NCBI GenBank assembly: GCA_019418195.1
Contig: DYCJ01000056.1
Span: 1 to 12,475 of the forward strand
DNA: 12,475 nt
DNA from: Clostridiales bacterium
Lineage (GTDB): Bacteria > Bacillota > Clostridia > Lachnospirales > Lachnospiraceae
Direction of reading: 5' to 3'
The notes under the pieces are model-generated. The model saw only the letters and a program-made list of their open reading frames with translations. It had not been told where the DNA came from and searched no databases. Positions 6,871 through 12,475 of this stretch are shown here, piece by piece. The stretch's first letter is position 1; every line of letters starts with the position of its first letter. The translations under genes and the position numbers were made by a program.

Positions 6871-6899
6871 ATGGTACACGAGTGATAGAGAATTGTCAA
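6871..6899 (-). promoter_or_regulatory. sigmaA promoter of thiT
   Basis: On the minus strand a perfect TTGACA (6894-6899) is followed after 17 bp by TACCAT (6871-6876, 4/6 to consensus). Transcription would start near 6864, about 40 nt before the riboswitch P1 stem. Confidence 0.7.
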
Positions 6900-6976
6900 G
6901 TCTACAGCTTCTCCCGACTTTTTACATAATTTCTTAAATAATTCCAAACACATTTTCTTTTTACATATATACTTTA

Positions 6977-6985
6977 TGTTATAGA
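6977..6985 (+). promoter_or_regulatory. Possible extended -10 promoter of the HyuA-like gene
   Basis: TG-T-TATAGA lies 34 bp before the ATG at 7020 and resembles an extended -10 element. No good -35 is seen in the AT-rich sequence upstream. The surrounding region from 6900 to 7019 holds no other supported feature. Confidence 0.3.
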
Positions 6986-7019
6986 AGAATGACATCATCA
7001 ACAGAAAGGACTGATCCCG

Positions 7020-9014
7020 ATGATCGGACTCGGTATCGATACAGGCGGCACCTGCACGGATGCCGTCATTTATGACCTGGCACAGAACACGGTTCTCGCC
7101 AGTGCCAAGACACCCACCACAAAAGAAGACTTAAAGACCGGCATACGAAATGTCCTGGACCGTCTTCCGCAGGATCTGCTCAGCTCCTGCCGGACGCTCG
7201 CCCTCTCCACCACCCTTGCCACAAATGCATGTGTCGAGGGGAAATGGGGTAACGGCAGGCTGATCCTGATCGGTCTTGACCGGAATACGTTCGAGTCTTC
7301 CTGGCACAAATACGGCATCCCGGCGTCAGAAGACATCTATCTTCTGGAATGCCATCTCACGCCGACTCTTAACAACTCCACGGAGCCGGACTGGGAAGCG
7401 TTTCGCAGCGATATGACAGAATTTGTAAAAGGCTGTGACTGCGTGAGCATTGTACAGCTTTTTGCAAGGGAATATCACGGACAGCATGAACAGCAGGCCG
7501 CTGACATCATCCGGGAAATCGCCGATATACCTGTCATACTGGGGCACAATCTGTTTCCTGACCGGAATATACTCCGCCGGGGCACAGGGGCGCTTCTCAA
7601 CGCCCGCCTCATCCCGGTCATATATGAATTTCTCGGGGCGGTACGGCATGTCCTTGCCGAATTTCATCTGGATCTGCCGCTTCTGATCATGCGCAGCGAC
7701 GGACACCTCATGTCCTCTGATTACACCGCCCTCCACCCGGTAGAGACACTCCTGTGCGGCCCTGCTGCCAGTACGATGGGCGCTCTCTCCATGACAGGCG
7801 AGAAGCGCGCGGTCGTAGTCGACATGGGTGGCACTACCACAGATATCTCTATTATCAGAAACGGAGAGCCGCTCCGCATCGAGGGCGGTATACAGATCGC
7901 GGAATGGAAGACTTTTGTAAAAGGGCTCTATGTAGATACATTCGCACTGGGCGGGGATACGGAAGTTCTGTTCGACTCCTCCGGAACTGCTGTTCTTGGA
8001 ACTCAGCGGATCCTGCCTCTGGCAATGCTCGGTGCCGTGTATCCATCCGTAAAGAACCAGCTGATGGAACTGGACAAGTACAGCAGTCCTTACCCGGTGC
8101 CTGTCCATGAGTTCTTTCTACTCCTGAAAGAACCCGGTCCGGATGCCGGGCTGAGCGATATTGAGTACAGAATCTGCCAAGCGCTCAAGAACGGGCCTCT
8201 CAGCCGTGAAAATCTTGCTGCAGCCATCTCGCGGGATATTTACACAATGAAGACGGAACGTCTGGAACAGGCTGGTTACATCCTCCGCTCCGGCATCACT
8301 CCCACGGATATCATGCACATAAAGGGCGACTTTTCCGAATATGACCGCAGCGCCTCCCTGCTCGGTGCAGAATTCATGGCGCGCAGCTTAAGGCTCACAG
8401 TGGACGAACTGTGCGAGACCGTGTATACCCTTGTGCAGAAACGACTCTACTGTAATCTGGTCCGCATCCTGTTAGATACAGAATACAACCTGTTCCGCAG
8501 CAATATGCCCGACACACAGATCAGCAGCCTGATCGAAAAGAGCTTCCAGAGCGCTCTGGAAGGCAGGACGGATTTCTTTTCCGCCGGTTTCTTCTCCGAT
8601 GCTGTCCTGATCGGGATCGGTGCTCCGGTCCACCTCTTTCTTGAGCCCGTGGCACGCATGCTCCACACTCACGCGGTCATTCCGAAGCACGCCTCTGTCG
8701 CAAATGCAGTCGGCGCTGTTGTGGGAAATGTCTCCGCCAGTGTCACCGCACAGATTCGTCCGGATCCGGTGTCTGCCGAGAATTTCCGCGTGATCACGCA
8801 GGAAACTTCTGTTGTCTTCACGGATTATGAAGAAGGCGTCGCATATGCCAGAGAACAGATTGAAAAAGCTGCGGAAGAGCTGCTGCTCCAAAAGGGAGGC
8901 AGGCCGCCGTTTTCCACTTCTTTCTCACAGAATAAGCAGGAGGCTCCCATTGACGGAAGCATGCTCTTTCTTGCAGAATATATCACAGTGACTAAAACAG
9001 GGAAAGCCTTCTGA
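7020..9014 (+). CDS. Hydantoinase/oxoprolinase-family (HyuA-like) protein
   Basis: 664 aa. The N-terminal domain (about 1-180) begins with the phosphate-binding motif IDTGGTCTDA, where the family normally has F instead of C. The second domain has GPAAS (247-251), DMGGTTTD (268-275), GGD (311-313) and GIGAPVH (532-538), the ASKHA/actin-like ATPase core of HyuA. Family members use ATP to open hydantoins or oxoproline, but no HyuB partner is present, so a classical hydantoinase is unlikely. Residues about 377-437 look like a winged-helix insertion. The start has AAAGGA 9 nt upstream. It faces the corrinoid activase gene 23 bp away and may work with it; that link is inference from position. The substrate is unknown. 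Confidence 0.8.
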   Translation: MIGLGIDTGGTCTDAVIYDLAQNTVLASAKTPTTKEDLKTGIRNVLDRLPQDLLSSCRTLALSTTLATNACVEGKWGNGRLILIGLDRNTFESSWHKYGIPASEDIYLLECHLTPTLNNSTEPDWEAFRSDMTEFVKGCDCVSIVQLFAREYHGQHEQQAADIIREIADIPVILGHNLFPDRNILRRGTGALLNARLIPVIYEFLGAVRHVLAEFHLDLPLLIMRSDGHLMSSDYTALHPVETLLCGPAASTMGALSMTGEKRAVVVDMGGTTTDISIIRNGEPLRIEGGIQIAEWKTFVKGLYVDTFALGGDTEVLFDSSGTAVLGTQRILPLAMLGAVYPSVKNQLMELDKYSSPYPVPVHEFFLLLKEPGPDAGLSDIEYRICQALKNGPLSRENLAAAISRDIYTMKTERLEQAGYILRSGITPTDIMHIKGDFSEYDRSASLLGAEFMARSLRLTVDELCETVYTLVQKRLYCNLVRILLDTEYNLFRSNMPDTQISSLIEKSFQSALEGRTDFFSAGFFSDAVLIGIGAPVHLFLEPVARMLHTHAVIPKHASVANAVGAVVGNVSASVTAQIRPDPVSAENFRVITQETSVVFTDYEEGVAYAREQIEKAAEELLLQKGGRPPFSTSFSQNKQEAPIDGSMLFLAEYITVTKTGKAF

Positions 9015-9028
9015 CTTTCCCTGTTTTT
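8994..9028. terminator. Bidirectional terminator between the HyuA-like and corrinoid activase genes
   Basis: AAAACAGGGAAAG (8994-9006) and CTTTCCCTGTTTT (9015-9027) form a perfect 13-bp stem with an 8-nt loop that holds the HyuA-like TGA stop. T-runs follow on the plus strand and, through the complementary A-run, on the minus strand. It can end both converging transcripts. Confidence 0.85.
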
Positions 9029-9037
9029 GACTCTACC

Positions 9038-11266
9038 TTATTCAAAATACATATATTCCATATAGAATTCCTGAAATTCTTTGTCATTGGAAAGCTGTAC
9101 TTCCTTCGACATGTCAGCGAGACCACGCAGCCGTTCCTCCACGTCATTATCTGTCAATGCCTTTACCGTTCCTTTCAGGCAGGTATTTCCTGCCGCCGAT
9201 ATCTTGTCCAGACATTCCACAGGCAGAAGGCCGATATCCGCCGCTTTTCGCACATCCATCTGGTAGCCGAATCCTCCGGCGATATAGATATGATCTATGT
9301 CTTCGTAACCAATGCCGTATTTCGATATCAGCGTCTCCAGACCTGCACGCACAGCCGACTTGGCAAGCTGCAGTTCTCTCACATCTTTCTGATAGAACCG
9401 GATACCGCCGTTCTTTTCCGAAAGGAGCAGCCCGTCTTCAAAATACGGATCCTCCATCAGTCCGGTTTCATCCATGATCTCTTCTTTTTTCAATTCATAT
9501 ACCGCATCAATCACTCCCGTTCCGCAGATTCCCCGCGGCTCTTCATTACCGATCGTCTCCAGTTTTACATTTTCTCCATCGAGCTCGATCTTGCAGATCG
9601 CCCCCGGGATACTGCCGGTTCCGCACACGATATTGCCGCCCTCAAATGCCGGTCCTGCCGCTGTGGAAGTCACCATGATACGGTCTTTACATCCGATGGC
9701 CATTTCTCCGTTCGTGCCCAGATCCACCAGGACGCATGGCTTCTCTCTCCTATCGAAATCCAGAGCATACATCCCGGCCGTGATATCTCCGCCCACATAG
9801 GTAGATACTCCCGGACAGATCATAATGTCAAAATCCTGCTCCTGCGTCCCGAGGAGTTCCCTGCTCGTTGTATGGGTGAGCGAGATGTCCACCGGTGTAA
9901 ACGGATATACCCCGAGCGTTTCACAGGAATATCCCATGAGAAGATGGATCATCGTGGAATTGCCTCCGACCACCATGCGGCTGACCGTTTTTTGTCTGCC
10001 CTCAGTAAGCCTGTGCAGGCCTGTCAGCAGCTGCTCACAGATGCTCTTCCTGAGTTCTTCTTTCTGTCCTGCATTGGATGCCTCGATCCTGCTGATCACG
10101 TCCGCTCCGTACGCCCTCTGCCGATTGATGTCTGTAAACACATCAACCTGCCTGCCCTCCGGGAGCTCCAGAAGCTGCATTGCAATCGTTGTCGTTCCGA
10201 TATCCACGGCAATGCCATAGGATAAATCTGCCAGATCCCCCTGGATCTGAACAGCTTCTTTTTGTCCTGCGCTTTCATCCCGGGCTCTCCCACATGCCGG
10301 ATCGTCGTTCGACGGATCTGCCGCGCCCTCATCGGTGAGCACGAAAAAGCCGCTGCTCTCCCGCTCATCTATAATGACTGTACAGGACCTCCCCGGATAT
10401 GCCCTGCATGCAAGCCTGTATCCTTCCTCCAGTTTTTCTTGCGGGAAGAACCGTCTGTCTTCCTCCGAGGGTTCCACTGCTCCGTATGTAAATCGCACAC
10501 TGCATTTTCCGCAGGTACCGCGCCCGCCGCACACAGCCGGGATAAAGATGTCATGCTCCTGCAGCGTCTTGAGGAGAGAATCTGTTTTTCTGCCCTTTAT
10601 GACGGTTTCTTTTTCCCCTGTGACTACTCTTATATTTACAGACGGAAGATTTCTTCTTTTACAGGTAAGATTATTACACTTGCTGCAGTCATGCTCCGGA
10701 TGATACCGCTTCGTATTGTCATCAAGCAGATAGACATGGCAGACTGTCTTGACCGGATCATACATGAAGCTTTCCTTAATGCCGATTCCCTCTTCACCTG
10801 CCTGCGTCACTTCCCATGCTCTCTTCTGGATACTCATAGGAAGGTCCTTGGGCGCCTCGGCTCTTCCTGCAATTCCTCTGCCGTGCTCCCTGCATATAGC
10901 CACGACCGTCTCCTGAATCGCATCATCCATCTGGAAGAGATAATCATCCGCGATGGCGTCCACAAGCATTCCGCCGAGATAATCTCCCTGCGCAAACAGG
11001 CTGGTGGACCATTCGCCCATCTCTTTACCGATACTGCAGACCCCGAACAGCGCTTCCTCTACCGGTTTACCATCTGCTTCTATACTATATCCTTCCAGAC
11101 TGCCGAACTCAAGAAGCACTGTCGGCCGGATCTTCTCATATGCCTGCGGCAGCATCTCCTCAAGTTCATCCATGATCTCCTCATACAGGCCGCCCGTCTT
11201 ATCCCCGTCGAGGAATGCGCAGACATTCTCTGCCGATATCTTAATATCAAAATCTGTTATCTTCAT
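9038..11266 (-). CDS. Corrinoid reductive activase (RACE, DUF4445) with MetH-activation-like N-terminal domain
   Basis: 742 aa. Residues about 1-190 resemble the methionine synthase B12-activation domain, with SIGKEMGEWSTSLFAQGDYL, LPMSIQKRAWE and GIKESFMYDPVKTV. They end in a cysteine cluster C194-x2-C197-x4-C202. Residues about 208-300 are a 2Fe-2S ferredoxin domain with C246, C252, C255 and C287. Residues about 350-740 are the DUF4445 ASKHA ATPase: DIGTTT (355-360), INRQRAYGADVISRIEAS, DLGTNGE (515-521), a STAAGPAFEGG motif and IAGGFG. RACE proteins use ATP and an electron from the Fe-S centre to reduce inactive Co(II) corrinoid protein to Co(I). The ATG at 11266 has GGGAG 8 nt upstream. 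An in-frame ATG at 11329 follows a T-run and has no ribosome site. It lies downstream of the corrinoid gene and a cobalamin riboswitch. Confidence 0.9.
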   Translation of the reverse strand: MKITDFDIKISAENVCAFLDGDKTGGLYEEIMDELEEMLPQAYEKIRPTVLLEFGSLEGYSIEADGKPVEEALFGVCSIGKEMGEWSTSLFAQGDYLGGMLVDAIADDYLFQMDDAIQETVVAICREHGRGIAGRAEAPKDLPMSIQKRAWEVTQAGEEGIGIKESFMYDPVKTVCHVYLLDDNTKRYHPEHDCSKCNNLTCKRRNLPSVNIRVVTGEKETVIKGRKTDSLLKTLQEHDIFIPAVCGGRGTCGKCSVRFTYGAVEPSEEDRRFFPQEKLEEGYRLACRAYPGRSCTVIIDERESSGFFVLTDEGAADPSNDDPACGRARDESAGQKEAVQIQGDLADLSYGIAVDIGTTTIAMQLLELPEGRQVDVFTDINRQRAYGADVISRIEASNAGQKEELRKSICEQLLTGLHRLTEGRQKTVSRMVVGGNSTMIHLLMGYSCETLGVYPFTPVDISLTHTTSRELLGTQEQDFDIMICPGVSTYVGGDITAGMYALDFDRREKPCVLVDLGTNGEMAIGCKDRIMVTSTAAGPAFEGGNIVCGTGSIPGAICKIELDGENVKLETIGNEEPRGICGTGVIDAVYELKKEEIMDETGLMEDPYFEDGLLLSEKNGGIRFYQKDVRELQLAKSAVRAGLETLISKYGIGYEDIDHIYIAGGFGYQMDVRKAADIGLLPVECLDKISAAGNTCLKGTVKALTDNDVEERLRGLADMSKEVQLSNDKEFQEFYMEYMYFE

Positions 11267-11288
11267 ATGTCCGTCTCCCGCTCTTTTC

Positions 11289-11375
11289 CATGTCAGCTTT
11301 CGGGGTGAGAGTCCGGAGGACATTCTCATAGAATAATAAAAACCCTTTTATACCAAAAGAGTTTCCGCTGACATG
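11289..11375 (-). promoter_or_regulatory. Structured leader of the activase gene
   Basis: In the minus-strand RNA CATGTCAGC (11367-11375) can pair with GCTGACATG (11289-11297), closing a domain of 69 nt. Inside lie the terminator hairpin (11331-11361) and a second hairpin (11307-11327) with GAGA/TCTC and GTCC/GGAC stems. TCCTCCGGAC (11311-11320) in this hairpin is also perfectly complementary to GTCCGGAGGA (11451-11460) within the cobalamin riboswitch. The leader ends about 20 nt before the activase ATG. Confidence 0.5.
11331..11361 (-). terminator. Rho-independent terminator after the cobalamin riboswitch
   Basis: On the minus strand CTCTTTT (11355-11361) pairs with AAAAGGG (11343-11349) around GGTAT, with one G-U pair, and is followed by TTTTTATTATT (11342-11332). 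It stands between the riboswitch and the activase gene, the place expected for a B12-controlled transcription stop. Confidence 0.65.
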
Positions 11376-11424
11376 ACCATTATTCATTATGATAGCCTAT
11401 CTCCTGCCCAAGATAAAGCTATAT

Positions 11425-11569
11425 TATCAAGTATCCTGACTCGCAGTTCATCCTCCGGACATCCTTCTCACCTTTTCAGGCAATGGTTCTTTCGTCCTTC
11501 GTCCCTGCTGACAGTAGGGGCAAGCCTGTACCGGATTCCCACCGGTTTCCTTGTTCCGCACTCAACGGA
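11425..11569 (-). ncRNA. Cobalamin (B12) riboswitch
   Basis: The minus-strand RNA contains the core elements of the cobalamin family in order: AACAAGGAAACCGG then TGGGAAT then CCGGT (P5 stem and loop); GCCCCTACTGTCAGCAGGG; CCATTGCCTGAAAAGG with GAGAAGG; and the 3' element GCGAGTCAGGATAC. GGAC and GTCC close the stem around the CCATTG segment. It starts within a few bases of the stop codon of the corrinoid protein gene and precedes the activase gene, so it controls the second gene of the unit. The outer P1 boundaries are approximate. Which cobamide it prefers cannot be read here. Confidence 0.88.
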
Positions 11570-12217
11570 TCAGCCCTGTTTTTTCTCCAGAACTACTTTC
11601 TTCGCAACTTCGGCACATGATGCTGCATCCGGCGTATAGTAATCTGCTCCGATCTGCTCACAGAAGCTGTCATTTACCGGAGCTCCGCCGACCATTACGA
11701 TGTACTTATCACGAAGTCCTCTCTCATTGAGAAGGTCGATACAATCCTGCATCTTCGGCATTGTCGTTGTAAGAAGTGCGGACATACAGATAATATCTGC
11801 ACCGATCTCCTCTGCCTTGTCAATGTACGCTGACGGCTCCACGTCAACACCCAGGTCACAGATTTCAAATCCTGCACCTTTTAACATCATAACGACCAGA
11901 TTCTTTCCGATGTCATGAAGGTCACCCTGTACGGTTCCGATAACCGCTTTTCCTACCGGTTCATTTCCGACCTCGACAAGCTTCGGCTCAAGAACTGTAA
12001 GACCTGCATTCATTGCCCTTGCTGCAACAAGAACTTCCGGTACGAACACTTCGTTGTTTTTGAATTTCGCACCAATGATCATCATACCGGAGAGAAGTCC
12101 TTCGTTCAGGATTTCTTTCGGATCCAGATTCTCATCCAGTGCCTGCTGTACAAGTGTCTTAACGTTTTTTGCTCTTCCCTTCTGAAGATATTCAGAAATT
12201 TCCTCGATGAGTCCCAT
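11570..12217 (-). CDS. Corrinoid (methyl-carrier) protein, MtaC/MtbC-like
   Basis: 215 aa, the usual size. Residues about 1-85 form the helical cap domain (Met_synt_B12_2-like, KGRAKNVKTLVQQALDE, GLLSGMMIIGAKF, FVPEVLVAARAM). Residues about 88-210 are the Rossmann-type B12 domain with D99-x-H101-x2-G104 (GDLHDIGKNL), where H101 is the lower cobalt ligand, followed by SALLTTTM and GGAPV. It carries a methyl group on cobalt between a substrate-specific methyltransferase and a tetrahydrofolate- or thiol-using methyltransferase. Neither partner is in the window, so the substrate is unknown. The ATG at 12217 fits the family N-terminus; AAGGAAGG lies 11 nt upstream. An upstream in-frame ATG at 12253 lacks a ribosome site. 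It leads the unit that continues with the B12 riboswitch and activase. Confidence 0.95.
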   Translation of the reverse strand: MGLIEEISEYLQKGRAKNVKTLVQQALDENLDPKEILNEGLLSGMMIIGAKFKNNEVFVPEVLVAARAMNAGLTVLEPKLVEVGNEPVGKAVIGTVQGDLHDIGKNLVVMMLKGAGFEICDLGVDVEPSAYIDKAEEIGADIICMSALLTTTMPKMQDCIDLLNERGLRDKYIVMVGGAPVNDSFCEQIGADYYTPDAASCAEVAKKVVLEKKQG

Positions 12218-12255
12218 GATTGATGTTACCTTCCTTTCTCTTTTTCTGTGCATTC

Positions 12256-12261
12256 ATTATA
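12256..12261 (-). promoter_or_regulatory. -10 box of the corrinoid protein gene
   Basis: A perfect TATAAT on the minus strand lies 38 bp before the ATG at 12217. The -35 region 17 bp upstream is A-rich and not consensus. It is the best promoter candidate for the corrinoid-activase unit. Confidence 0.4.
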
Positions 12262-12383
12262 TATGAGCACCGGTATGTCTTTTTGAAATTATTTCAGATT
12301 ATTAGTATTTTTTTCTGGTTTTCATGTATATCTACAAATTTATACAAAAATATGCTATGATGGTCATGTAAATTTTTTATAAT

Positions 12384-12475
12384 CAGTTCACCCATCATGA
12401 ACGGGCGGAACTGATATTTGTTCTAAGTCACAACCACCACTTCAAGTGGTGGTTTGGGTTGGCCCTCATAAGGGC
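12384..12475. mobile_element. Hairpin-rich edge, possible end of an IS200/IS605-type element
   Basis: Three hairpins follow each other up to the window edge. CAGTTC/GAACTG (12384-12389 and 12408-12413) is the first. The second is a strong 9-bp stem AACCACCAC/GTGGTGGTT around TTCAA (12432-12454). The third is GCCCT/AGGGC around CATA (12462-12475). IS200/IS605-type elements have such subterminal hairpins rather than inverted-repeat ends, and a transposase gene would lie just outside the window. No transposase is visible. A terminator of a gene beyond the edge is the main alternative for the middle hairpin. Confidence 0.4.

Noticed and set aside
6804..7001. Short minus-strand open frame upstream of thiT
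   Set aside because: Covers the thiT promoter and the 5' end of the TPP riboswitch; leader RNA rather than a gene.
7326..8108. 260-codon minus-strand open frame
   Set aside because: Antisense to the conserved core of the HyuA-like gene, with no family features.
9290..10225. 311-codon open frame on the plus strand
   Set aside because: Antisense to the conserved ATPase domain of the activase; composition is that of a shadow frame.
10262..11308. 348-codon open frame on the plus strand
   Set aside because: Lies fully antisense to the activase gene, has no recognisable domain or ribosome site, and is Cys/His/Arg/Leu-rich like a shadow frame.
11267..11329. Longer N-terminus for the activase, from the ATG at 11329
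   Set aside because: The extra start follows the T-run of a terminator with no ribosome site, while the ATG at 11266 has GGGAG at good distance.
12218..12253. Longer N-terminus for the corrinoid protein, from 12253
   Set aside because: The 12 extra residues are basic and unlike the family, and the region contains the ribosome site AAGGAAGG for the inner start.
12384..12413. CAGTTC/GAACTG hairpin as a terminator
   Set aside because: No T-run follows on either strand, so it is kept only as part of the possible element end.
1..12475. CRISPR array, tRNA or rRNA genes
   Set aside because: No regularly spaced repeats and no cloverleaf or rRNA signature were seen on either strand.

Overview
The window looks like chromosomal DNA of an anaerobic gut-type Firmicute, most likely Lachnospiraceae/Clostridia. 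This rests on moderate GC, strong AGGAGG-type ribosome binding sites, sigmaA-type promoters, a TPP-riboswitch-controlled thiT, and a corrinoid-protein/activase module with ferredoxin-type Fe-S sites. The family-level assignment is inference from gene style, not from a marker gene. No rRNA, tRNA or CRISPR array was seen.

Left part (1-2209). The first 59 bases are the start of a cut minus-strand gene with a hydrophobic N-terminus. It has a good promoter overlapped by an inverted-repeat operator. Next, on the minus strand, come a Bro-N/DinD-like protein (149-1036) and, upstream of it in the same direction, a protein joining an XRE-type helix-turn-helix to a Uma2-type PD-(D/E)XK nuclease domain (1130-1918). 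The Uma2 gene has a near-consensus promoter covered by copies of TGGATAT, which suggests autoregulation.

Middle part (2210-6823). A divergent MATE-family exporter (2210-3676) is followed by a convergent two-component system on the minus strand: an OmpR-type response regulator (4977-5681) and an overlapping TTG-started sensor kinase (3710-5002). A hairpin at the MATE stop codon separates them. Upstream of the regulator lie 11-bp-spaced direct repeats, typical of an OmpR/PhoB-family binding site. Then comes thiT (6013-6678), the S component of an ECF thiamine transporter. It has a full TPP riboswitch, and its expression-platform hairpin is both a terminator and a trap for the Shine-Dalgarno sequence.

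Right part (7020-12475). A hydantoinase/oxoprolinase-family (HyuA-like) ATPase-fold protein on the plus strand (7020-9014) converges on a minus-strand unit. In transcription order, that unit is a corrinoid protein (11570-12217), a cobalamin riboswitch that begins right at the corrinoid gene's stop codon, a structured leader with a terminator, and a large corrinoid activation protein (9038-11266). The activase joins a MetH-activation-like N-terminal domain, a three-cysteine cluster, a 2Fe-2S ferredoxin domain and an ASKHA (DUF4445/RACE) ATPase domain. Together these genes would bind a cobamide in a methyl-carrying protein and reactivate it when its cobalt is oxidised. The substrate-specific methyltransferase is not in the window. 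The riboswitch inside the operon could let the cell make carrier and activase at different ratios depending on B12. The right edge carries strong hairpins that resemble an IS200/IS605-type element end.
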